Below the pieces are notes generated by a model. The model ran no database searches, was not told the origin of the DNA, and saw nothing but the letters and a program-made list of their open reading frames with translations. Positions 1 to 11,669 of a stretch of DNA of 64,000 nt are shown in pieces. The stretch is from Istiophorus platypterus (lineage: Eukaryota > Chordata > Actinopteri > Istiophoriformes > Istiophoridae): contig CM029115.1 in NCBI GenBank assembly GCA_016859345.1, forward strand, positions 18,158,501-18,222,500. The letters run 5' to 3'. Each line of letters starts with the position of its first letter. The stretch's first letter is position 1. The translations under genes were made by a program, and so were the position numbers.

Positions 1-1759
1 AGCACTGTGGTAATGGTCTTCCTCAACAACTGTTAAAACATCTGTAAACAAAAAAGCAGCCACTGATAGCACAAGCAAACACACACAGCCTGTGCCTTTC
101 TCAGGTTTAACAGTGTATAACCTCGGATCCTAACACCTGTTTTCTCCACTTGGGTTTACGCCTAAAAAAGTCTAGATTTGACCTTTTAACCACCACTTTT
201 TCTCTCAGATAAATCTAGTATGTTGCAGAAATAATTGAATCTTTTTGCATAAGTGAGTAACCCTCAACATTGTGCTTTGGGGTTTGTTAAAAACCATTTT
301 GTTGTTCCACTTAGGGACTGAAAAGAGCCTTCCTGGAATTTTGTGGGTTATGCTGTTTTTGCCACATTTTATGTTTGTTGTCAGACGAGCCGCATAACAA
401 GCCAAGAGTAGACATTTGGAGATGCTCCTGTATATTTAAAGGCTTACCAGAGTGATTATAGCCAATGTTAGTCATTTGTCTTGATCTGCTCTTTCACATA
501 AACACACACACACACACTTGATTTTTCTTTCCTGATCCTTTCCCTAAGCTTCTGCCTGTGTGTCTCAGGAGGACTCGCTCCTCAAGCCCATTGATTGATC
601 CTGTTGCATGGGGCTGTGTTCTTGGCCACAGAAGTGGTAACCAGTGGTAACCATGCAGAGGTTTGAACTGTCTGGCTTGTACACACAATCTACAGTTACA
701 TTTGCTTCAAAGACATGCCGTGGATGTGTTTGCTCTGAGTGGTGAAATTGGGGCCTAGTGTGTGATATGGTTGCTGAAGTTAAATATAAAGTTGAAAGGC
801 AAGAGAGACAGATGCATATAGTAGGGGTATACATGGCTGAGCAAATGCTCTGTAATGGAAGGATACAGTGTTATGGTGCAGCCACATAACAAAATGTGAT
901 AAAAGTGAAGGGGTTGGAATATTTACTGAATATGTGTAGGACACATGTCCCTAGTTTAACATAACTGAGTCTAAGTGGAGAGGTTTAGAAGTCAAGTAAA
1001 ACTAAGTATGTAAAATTAAAAGAGAAGTGATGTCATAATTTCTTAACTAAGAAAGTCAAAATTAATTACATTTGTAATAACACTCATTAAAAAAAAAAAT
1101 CTAAGACTGCAACCTTATAACCCTGTTGACAGTATGTCCTGCAGCTCACTACATATGTCTAGACAGGTATGGTAAACTAAGAAAAACATCTGAGTAAAGT
1201 AATTGGTAAAGTTTTTGCCCAACTGATGATTATAAAACTAACTTCATTTTAATATCACTGGGAGATATTAAAATGAGAAATTAATAACTCCCCCTTTATT
1301 GTTTTATTTTTTTGCATGCCTTTTGATATTAAAGGATGTGCTTCACGTCTTAAATAATACCTGACAATGTAGTCTTGTATGGTGATTTTTAAGATTAACA
1401 CTAATATTCTTCTTTATTATTACTTTTATGCATGCATATAAATGGTACTGCTAGCTTTGTAATTTCAATCTTATATTCTTTTTTCTAAGATGACTCTGTA
1501 ACGTCTGTTCAGGGACTACAGATAAAAAACAGCGTCTTGGCTAACTCAAATAAAATAAGTAAATAAGAATAAACAAGTTTCAATTTTTCAGAAAGGCCAC
1601 TGAAAGAAACATTTACTGGGCGATCGAGACGAGCTAGCATAGACAAGTCAAATTTATTTAGAGAGCACATTTAAAAATAAATGCTAAACTGGTGCCCATC
1701 CATTCAGTGCTTTAAAAATAAATAGATGAATCTTGAAATCAATTTTGTATTTCCCTGGT

Positions 1760-2135
1760 AACTAGTGAAGAGAGGTTAGTACAGGGAAATGTGGTCTCTT
1801 TTCTTGGTACCAGTGAGGAGTCTCACTGAAGATAGCGTTGACTGACTGATTCCTGCAAAAAAAGAATTGCAGAATTGAAACTATACATATGAGAGAGGGG
1901 GTTTCTACTGCAGTTGCAGAGTTGTCACCAGAGCTGAAGATTAGGACCTCAATTTTATTTGGATTTAGCTGAAGGGAACTTTTTGGTACCCGGGATTTTA
2001 TATCTGCCCCGCAATTCATGGTTTCATTGGGAGGTACAGCAGAGTGTCATCAGCATAACAATGGTATACCCCCCAAAAAGGCATATAGGGAAAATGTAAA
2101 GGGCCTAAAATGTAGCCTCGTGGTACTCCACAGAA
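1760..2135 (-). mobile_element. LINE reverse transcriptase fragment, decayed
   Basis: Read on the minus strand, positions about 2135 to 2020 give reverse transcriptase blocks: a CGVPRG...LGPL block followed by the catalytic YADDT motif at 2057-2043. After a stop codon, a second stretch (2019-1762) reads SLQLNPNKIEVLIF, which resembles the block that follows the active site in L2/CR1-type fish LINEs. Stops and frame breaks show it is dead. Only the middle of the RT domain is visible; I see neither an endonuclease domain nor a 3' tail. Confidence 0.75.
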
Positions 2136-4200
2136 GATGGGTGCTGAGGAAGAGGACAAATGATCAATTCTTGCAGAGGTTGATCTGTCTCGGAGGTGGG
2201 GGGCAACTACTGAAGGGGATGTCCCTGAATTTTATTGCCAACAACCTGCTTAACGTGGCCCTGGAGGATGGACTGTGTTGACGACAATGGGGAGATCTGA
2301 AACAATTTAAAAAATCTGTACTTTCCTGAATTTAAAGACAGGTACAAATCATTTGTTACCCTCAGGAGAGCAGACTCTGCGCTATGATGCAACCTGACTT
2401 AACTGAAATTTGTTGTGTTCTGAATTTGTCCAAGAAGATGAGCTGAGAGAAAACTAGTTTTTTCAAGAGTTTTGGATGCAGGGGAGAGTTTTTAGATCCG
2501 TTGACAATTATTAGAAACAGAGGGATCTATGTTAGATTTTTTTAATAAGGGGTTAAATGACAACATGATTATAGCAAGCTGGGAAAGAGCCACTGACCAT
2601 GGAGCTGTTAATTATAGATGAAATACCAAGCCCAACAGTCTCTGGCACTTCAATGGACTTGTTCTGGGGTTCCTATGTGTAATGTGTAAACTATTCATCA
2701 AAGTGGAGAAAGAAATCGGTTCAAAGTTATTGAGAGCTGAGGAGCATGAGCTTAACGCTGATGGATCTTAGGAGAGCAGTGACATGTGAGATCATATAGA
2801 TACATTCTCATGTACCCAGTGTTGCTTCATGATCATTTGTGACTACAGGGTTGCGTACTGTATTAAATAAAACTTTGGATCTATGGGTGCGTTTGAGGTC
2901 AATATCAGAAAAAAAAAAATTCTCTCTGCTCTCTGAAAAACTGTTGATATTAAGCTTAGAAATTATGCCACTATGCCAGCTCTCTTAGGATACTCAGTTT
3001 ATTCTGATATTACTTAAATAGTTAAGGGTTGTGTTGGTTAAAAGGTCAGTGTCATTTATAACAAACAGCTAAGCCATTTTGACTCATATCTGATCTCACA
3101 CCCAACTGTGAGGCCAAATGCCAGCACTTGAATTTAACATATTGCTTTGTCCCGTGTGAAATGTCTGAGACTCTACTTAAGTGTGGATGGCAGCGTGATG
3201 GAATAAGCCACAATAAGAAAAAAAGGAAAGAGAGAGAAAGGCAAGGAAAGAAGGGAGAAGAGAAGAGAAGAGAGATGTGTAGGTGTCCATGCAATAAACC
3301 AGACACCCCTGTTCATCTACATTTACTCTCACTTGGACATAATATGACATAACTAAGCCAATACTGTGGGCTGTAATAGCATTAGAGGAGATTAACATCA
3401 TTAGTTCAGGCTAATAAATCGCTGGGACCAGAATAAGCTGACTGGGTCACTGCATGGTTAAACACACCAGACTGTGTCTGTTAGACTTCAAAGCTATGAA
3501 TACCGATTGGAATCATGAGGACCAGATGGTGTGAAAACTTGTCATCCTGCGGTCCCAAACTCTAATATGGAAGCATAGCCATAGGTCCTGTTGTGTAAAG
3601 GGGAGGAAAGGCAGGCAGTTTCAAGGAATTGGACAATAGCACTTTGATATTCTTTGTCGGCTTTTGTTTTGAAGGTGTAAGTTCAGTGTGTGTGCATTAG
3701 TGTACGTCTATGCACTTATGTGCGAAACTGCGTGTGCATGTTGGCTGTTATTTATATCACCTGTTTACATCCCCTTGTTTGTATCTTGTTGCAGTCTCTC
3801 AGCTTTCCCTCCCTCTCTTCTGGCTCACTTCTCTCGCTTTCTGGCTCTCTCAAATGCCACATGGCCTCCTGACTCAACATTTAACCTCCACTATTAAGCT
3901 CAATTTGAAGCTTTTTATTTCATTATCCTCCAAAATTAAATACAAATGTTTAAATATAGAGTAAGAATGGAAGAATTTAAGAAATAAATTCAATTCCTGT
4001 TTGAATTTCCAGACATTGTCCTGCACCTCATCCTATCTTTTCTCTAATTTCATCTGCTCATTCTTTTCTTTTTCTTATTATCCCAGACATGTACTTTATG
4101 GAAGACAACAACATAGCTGTCTGCTATGCACACATTAACACCGCTACTCTATTGTGTGTGGTAGAAAACTGATTGTGTGTGTGTCTATGTTTGCACGAAT

Positions 4201-4236
4201 TTGTGTGTGCGTGCGTGTGCGTGCGCGTGTGTGTCT

Positions 4237-4292
<56 letters not shown>
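4201..4292. repeat. (TG)n microsatellite
   Basis: An imperfect TG tract that becomes a pure TG run from about 4242 to 4292. Open frames crossing it encode only Cys/Val or Thr/His repeats and are not genes. Confidence 0.95.
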
Positions 4293-4293
<1 letters not shown>

Positions 4294-4411
4294 GGGGCTG
4301 TGGTTGTGGTTCAGGGATGTAATATAGAACTTGGCATGTGCACACTGACAGGCACTTTTACTCGCACACTGTCAGTGTGTGCTGCCAATTTCTCCATCTG
4401 GTTAACAGATA

Positions 4412-4417
4412 AACACA

Positions 4418-4455
<38 letters not shown>
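4412..4455. repeat. (CA)n microsatellite
   Basis: A CA tract interrupted by one AT step, about 120 bases downstream of the TG tract. The two complementary tracts on one strand could pair as an imperfect hairpin. Confidence 0.95.
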
Positions 4456-4457
<2 letters not shown>

Positions 4458-5439
4458 GACACCCAATGGTGGTGCAGGAGTTGATGTGGATCATCTGGTT
4501 TGGTTGCTGCAGTGGCAGTCAGAAGTCAGTGCTGAACAGTAGTACTGAATATGTCTGAAGTTAACTGTTCAAAAGCAGTGCCTGCTTAGTCTGGATACTA
4601 GGAATTGTAGTAGTAGTAGTGATAGTAGACTCTGAAAATGAGCATAATTCACAATCTTTTTGGCGACGTAATATAAAATTAGCACTTTATGTCATAGTTT
4701 TATCCTTTAAAAAGGGGTTACATTTTAAATTTTACTCTTCCTATTTAGGTTAAATTGAGACTCGCTGTGGCAATTTGGCTTTGAGTGTCATGTAATTGTG
4801 TTTACACAGTCAGTCAGGAGCAGAATACGAGCTACGTGAGTGAAGGTACAGGGGACAGCAGGTTCTACTATTCACAAGCTATGTGTGTGTTCTCTTCAAG
4901 CACAGGACAATCAAATCACGTATTTGCTAATTCCAAAATGAAGAGACACTCAGAGTCTGTATTTGTAATGTCCATGTGTTTGCCTATCTGGTTATATATT
5001 ATTGTGTTATTATCGTAGCATCGGCAAGTAAAAAAACAGATGAAAAAACAACCCATTAAACCTTCCCACAAAGTGTACATGCAGTCCTGAAGTAATAGAC
5101 ACTGAAGTTTATTTATGTAAGACCCTAAAAATAAACCAAATTTATACTTAAGTGCTTTAAACTTAGAAAAATCAATTAGAAATGTAAAATCTTTTCTCTA
5201 TGACCAGACAGCGCAACAATGGCAGCATTCTACACCAATGGGAAATACCAGTCTGGGAAATAATGAAATGCCAAGATTTGCAGTTGTCAGGACGTGGGGG
5301 ATGTTAGTTTACAAAGCAGCAGTGAGTGCTTGATTTTAGACGTGATTCTATTAAAAAAACAAAAAAAACAAAAAAACAGCTGAGTTTATGTAAGTGAGGA
5401 TTCAATTAACCATTAAATAATCACACCCAGATCCTGAAG

Positions 5440-5720
5440 TGTTTCTGTCAACGTGCTCAGCTCAGTGTCATTGCTAAATAGTAGTGACACAAATACTTGA
5501 GTTTCATTTGCATAGCAGTTAAAACTGATTTGTTACTTGTCAGTAATTGTTCCCAGTGGTAACATATATAGAGAGAACAGGCCAAAAATCTAACCCTAAG
5601 GGACAGCACTCTGAATCATAATCGTGACAGTTAATGAATCAATCAGAGACTGAAATTGTTATTGAGAAATTTCTCAAGAGTTTTAGATGTTCTGTGGTTA
5701 TGTTTTAGTTCAATACAATA
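5440..5720. repeat. Decayed interspersed repeat related to the 2.0-2.5 kb region
   Basis: This stretch shares phrases with the LINE-flanking sequence near 2.0-2.5 kb: a 'GTGTCAT...GCATA' block, a 'gga[ca]...cac' block and 'CAAGAGTTTT[GA]GATG' (about 2464 and 5679). It looks like a second, more diverged copy of the same family. The similarity was judged by eye, and no open frame remains. Confidence 0.35.
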
Positions 5721-8700
5721 ACAAACTAGATTTGCATGTCTCATGTGAAAAGCGTTTGGCTTTGGTCATGGTTTTTGATTTTAAAATATCCTGTTTTCAT
5801 CATCACCCAATATTTGTCTGTTATATAATGATATAAATCTTGTTCCTAACAGCATTTCAGTTTCGCAGCCAAAGATATCATGTTGGCTTAGAGTTTTGCT
5901 GCTGTTCCATCATAATCCACACGTTCACTTTCTTTGACTGTTGCCATCTGTCTCTTTCTCTTCCTCCTCCTTCTTCCTTCATATCCCGTCTCTCCACTGA
6001 AGCATTATTAACCACAACACTAACTTAAATCTGCAAATGGGCTGGAAAAGGTGGTAATTCATAGCGTCATAGCCTCATTTTCCCGGCGCTCCTCATGACA
6101 GTCAAGCATTTCACAGTGCGATAACTGATAAAACCTGGTCACACCTTCCTCACCACCTTTTTAGTGCTGTTTGCCAGCTGGTGCAAGGGCTGGCAGAAGA
6201 GTGCTTTATTTAGGCTTTTTAGTGGATTTAAAACCTTAATGGGTAAAGCTGACATCAAGGAAGATAAGTGGTTTCCTAGCTGCTCTGTATGGATTGATGA
6301 AGACAGTACGTGAAGCTAAGAGTTGTTTATCAGTTGCAGCTGCACACACAGCCCTCAAGGACCAACAGATACGTATGGACAGCCGGGACGAGTGGATGAG
6401 CTCACACACACGCGCTTGTATGTGCACACATACACACACAAAATTAGGCTTTTTCTTCCAGCTGAATGCTTTAACTGCTGATTATTTAATGTCAGCTTGG
6501 GGCAGGATATAGGCAGGATTTAGCTTCCCCTTCCAGAAACTCTGTGACATTAATATATTAGTATGTGTTGAAAAAGTAAGGCCCTAACACAAAATTACTA
6601 GCCTGCGCATGGCAAGTAATCAGCATCTGTCTGTCAAGATATTGCCCCCTGGCTTGTGAGCCAGTCACAACTTGAACAATTCCTTTAGCTTTTTTTTTTC
6701 ATCCTCTGAAAAAGGTAGCACAGTGAGAAAGTTATTTTAAAGCAATGTATAGAATTAAGCCTCATGATATCAGATCGGACGAGCAGGTGAAGAAATAAGA
6801 CAGTCAACAAATGAGTAAGAAAAAGAGACACTGAGAACTAGGATGGAATGTGAGACTCTCCAGGTGTTGCTGCACAACTTTTCACCTTTGACACACTTCA
6901 GATCCGACGAGCACCCAGATTTGCAAACAACTTTTTAAAAAATGGTTGCACCATCTGACCTTTACCAGCAGAACCCCATTCTTTAAGTAGAGGTTAACTT
7001 TCAAAACACCGTGTGCTAGAGACCAGACTAGAACGACAGCTGTGAGGTGACATTCACAAAAAAAAAAAACACTTATAATGTAAATAATTATATATGAGCA
7101 ACAGTTTAAAATAACAAATTATTGGAACTAGCAAAATGAATGAATAAGATTTTACACGTCTCAGAAATTACGTGAAATAATGTCTGAGTTATCTGAAATG
7201 TCTGACTGACTTTAAGATTCTCAGGCATCAAAAGATAAACTGTATATTAACCCAAAAATGTGCATTTCCACAGTGTTATTGTATTTTTTTAATGTAACCT
7301 GTCCTGCTGTAGAGCTGAGTTCTCCTCTGCATTCAGTGTCTGCAGAAAGCTGTTTGATTGTGGCAGCTGGAATTTGTTGGATGGGGGAGGGAGTTGAAAG
7401 TTGAAATAGCAAAGCTCTGGGAACCACGACAGAATGCAGAAGATGAGGGGAGGGAAGGCTAGAGGCAGAAAAGGCAAAGGAATGCAATGAATTATGAGGT
7501 TATATTGGCATCAGACAGAAAGTAAGCAAAGTAATCAAAGTAATTGTGTATATTCTGTGTATATATCTGGCTTGTCTGAGTTCAAGCTTGTTTGTCTGCT
7601 TGTTTTGTTGTGGTACATGTGTTTGGAAGCGTGTTTATGTCAATTAGAGATGCATGCTGAGCAGGTGTGTATCTGTGTGCAAAGGCTGTGCGTATGCACA
7701 TGCTGGTAGCATATGATTTCATCTCTTCAGGTGAGATTTAGCAGCCGTTTAGTGAGGTAATTTTAGTTTAATGTTTAGAAACTGAAAAACTGCCTGAAGA
7801 CGTTGTTCTCCTTTAGTTTGTCTTTAATTCCTTGCCTTGTGTTCTGAAGCATGTTTCTGTTCTGGTTCTGTATGTGATTTATGCTGCAGCCAGTGAGAGG
7901 AGAGAGCTGGGAGGAGAGTGGGGTAGAGCAAAAATCAATGATACCTTCAGTTGCTTATTTATGGTTGCACCAAACCCTGGAACTCTCAGCTGGATGAGAA
8001 ACTGGCCTCTGACAGGGAAGGGAGGTGGCAGGGGATCGGTGATGAAGAGTGACACCATGCCGAGGGAGAGGTGAAAAGGGCTGAGTCAGGGCCTTGGGGT
8101 GGGGCAGAGGACAAATGGTAAGAAATTGCATGGGTAGATCTAAAGGTTATAAAGGCATGGTGACTGAAATTCGATACAATGTCACTCACTACAGACTGTA
8201 AGTTAGTATTATCTATTACCGGTGGAGGGTTGTGCACGTTGTTGTGCCTGATATTGTTATAAGCTGTAGAGGCATTTTGAGTTTGCATTACAGCCCTTTG
8301 TGCGTACCAGTATATGAGAAACTATAAAAACTTCAAGTCTGAGGCTCACGACTTGAACATTTTATTGACAGTCTTTCATTTGTTCAAGGATGGGTGGTAA
8401 ACTTGAGGTGAAATTATTATATTGTGGTGTCATTATTTTGCAGTATGGCATGTTCCCTCACTCTTACCTTGAGTTTTAGATAGGATTGCAGCAGCTTACT
8501 CTTCTGTACCCTGAATAATGCTTGTTTTTTGTGTCGATTAGCAGAGGTGCTAGTTTCAGGAACGGTGAGGGTTTCGGAGGGTTTCTATCAGTATTCTTTT
8601 ATAAATATGATAAATATGAACCACTACAGGGTTGATACTCCTCACTAAAGGTCTTTCATCAGCCTAAGAGAGCTGTTTGTTCCACCTGTCACTTATCTTT

Positions 8701-8733
8701 CCCTTTCTTTGTCTTTCTCTCACTGTCTCTCAG

Positions 8734-11078
8734 CGCCCCTTGAGCCTCATTTCACAGATTGCATATCAAGGGACCAGGAGACATTCCGCTGTTGGTGGAG
8801 TCCAGGGACCTTCCACAACCTGTCCTCCCCCGGAGCCCTCAGAGTCTTCTACCTTAAGAAAGTGTGAGTGTTGTCACCACTGTGTGCACCCAATGAAGTC
8901 CAAATAGCTTGTGCATGTGTAGCACTTTATGTATTTTTGTGCAAATATGTGTGTCCGGTCAAATTATACTAAAACCTTCAGATGACAATTATTTCCTCCT
9001 TTGCCTCTTCTTCTTTTCCTTCCGTCACTGTTTCTCTCCTTCAGGCGTAAAACCAATGAATGGAAAGAGTGTCCAGAGTACATCCATTCAAACAGGGAGT
9101 GCTTCTTTGACAGAAACCACACATCCGTTTGGATTACCTACTGCATTCAGCTCCGCGATCAAAACAACATCACCTTTTACAACAAGGAGGACTGTTTCAA
9201 TGTTGAAGATATCGGTTAGTAACTAACATTTGTGCATATATCCAGATTTTTGCAATATGTCCAATAAATTAGGGGAGTCCTACATTGTACTTCTACATTG
9301 ATTTAACAGTGTGAACCATGTTCTATCATGATAGATTACCTGCACAGGATGTTTCCAAGAAATGGTACTTGCTGCTGAATATCAACTAAACCAGGAAATG
9401 TCACATGCTTGTCAATATCACAGCAAGTGTCAGATACGCAGTGTTTAAACAGTAAACATTTTGATAGTCAGTACTGACAGTATTTATTTAATCAGGAATG
9501 CAGAAGAAGCATTAACACATGGAAATGTCATATGTTTGCCAATCACTTCCATGTAAAATCCTTTGCTCTTTAGCTCTCTGCATGTGTGCAAAGGGATCAT
9601 CAGCACGTTTTTTTATAGATAACATTTGGATGTTGTCCTCTTTATCACCAAACCCAGAGTATGTTTAGAGTGAAACAGACATGAATGGTTTGATTCTTTG
9701 GTCTGTCCATTCATCCAGCAATTTGTGTTCACAGAAAAATATCTTATCAGCCCCTGGCCATTTGATTTTTGCCATCAGAGTGAAACTCGCAGTAGTCCCA
9801 TTAGTATTAACGTACTGTTAATGATTTGTTCAGTGGTATTTATAGCTTTTAAATGTTTTTGTTCTTTTCAAACTGAACTTTTGCTCTTTTCCTGGCAGTA
9901 CGTCCTGACCCACCAGTGTCTCTAAACTGGACCCTCCTTAACATAAGTCCCTCCGGGCTAAGTTATGATGTCATGGTCAAGTGGATGCCACCGCCCTCTG
10001 CAGACGTTAGGACAGGCTGGATGCGCATTGAGTACGAAATCCAGTACCGAGAGAGAAATACCACAAACTGGGAAGCAGTGAGTGCTCTCTTTTTAACTTG
10101 CTCTTAAATTCTCTCTCTGTTCCTCCATTGCTTTTATTCACACTCAAAGATATGTGTGCTAACATATGCAAACACACACCGTAAAACTTAACAAAACGCC
10201 GCTGTGCACATACACAAGCTCAAACAAATCCAAACATTCATGTACCCTTTTAAAAGTAAATTGTAGGTAGGTCATAGAGGCACAGTGTCGTGTTTCCCTT
10301 TCCCCTCCCCCCTGAAGTCTTGTGGCTAAAATGCAGTGTAGCTTTGTTGGCAAGTTAGTGGAAGCCAGAGGAAGGTCCTCTGGGAAAACACAGCCTCTCT
10401 GAAGGAAGTGAAGGGAGGGATCTGTAGGTTAGAGGCCATGGGACCTTGTACAGGCTCATATTCATTACCGCCTGGCTGGCTAGTCCGGCAAATGACGCCT
10501 TCGAAACTGTTTTTAAAGCCCTCCATTATTATAAAATGTCCTCTGCCTAATGTATTTGAAATAAGTCAAGAATCGCACCTTTGGAAGGGTCCGAGTTACA
10601 GTACCAAAAATAAACATAGAGGTCTTGACACGTTGTTTAGCTTAAGTCAGCCTCAGTATGATTTTGTAGCTGTTTGTGTCAGAATACACAAAAGCTGCAT
10701 CCTGTTATACTTTTGTTTAAATTATATTTTAAACATTGTTTTTTTCTTTTTTCTCCCCCTCTCCTTCCTATGTGTTTCCGTATTTCAGCTGGAGATTCAA
10801 CCGCTCACCCACCAGACAATTTATGGTCTGCAAATAGGAAAAGATTATGAGGTGCACATCCGCTGCAAGATGCCGGCCTTCACTAAGTTTGGAGAGTTCA
10901 GTGACTCCATCTTCATTCAAGTGACTGAGATTCCCAGCAGAGGTAAAACCATGGTGGGTCAAGGGTAGAACAGTAAATCCTTTGGTCAATGTAGTAATTG
11001 AATATGACTGGACCTTGAACTTTTTCAGTTCATACTGACAGGGCTTATCATTTGGACCGGCCTGGCACTTTGCAGTTG

Positions 11079-11119
<41 letters not shown>

Positions 11120-11543
11120 GGTTCTCTTTCATGTTGTTTCTTTTAGAGACTACTTTCCAAATCACACTTATTCTTCTTTTCGGGATTTTGGGCATCCTCA
11201 TCCTTATCATGCTCATTGTCGTCTCTCAGCAGCACAGGTAGGAACGGTTTCCCTCTCTTGTATACATGCTCACCAACGTTGTCTGAAATGCATTTAACCT
11301 CTAATTCATGATGGCATTGACAACAGGCATAATGTTTGTGGAATTAACAGCAAACACATGCACCAAATACTGACAAACACCGTGAAAAGATTTCCTCCAT
11401 CATGTCCTCCTCCTCTCCATGTTGCCACAGATTCATGATGATTCTGTTGCCACCGGTTCCTGCACCCAAAATTAAAGGCATCGATCCAGAGCTGTTGAAG
11501 GTACATTTATGACTGTGCTGTTGTTCTGTCTTGTCTATGTTTT

Positions 11544-11624
<81 letters not shown>

Positions 11625-11638
11625 TGTATATATATATG

Positions 11639-11669
<31 letters not shown>

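Larger units (their letters stand above)
1..8733. other. Non-coding flank or 5' intron of ghr
   Basis: I see no supported coding exon here. The stretch is AT-rich and holds a LINE reverse transcriptase fragment near 1.8-2.1 kb, a related decayed repeat near 5.5 kb, and TG/CA microsatellites near 4.2-4.4 kb. The first recognisable ghr exon follows at 8734. In vertebrate ghr genes the exon carrying the start codon and signal peptide is separated from it by a large intron, so part or all of this region may be ghr intron. A weak candidate for that exon (7817-7893) is given among the findings but not annotated as real. Confidence 0.6.

Noticed and set aside
4124..4542. Frames encoding long Cys-Val or Thr-His repeats, also at 18620-19018 and 44059-44386
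   Set aside because: Products of TG/CA microsatellites with no other coding sign.
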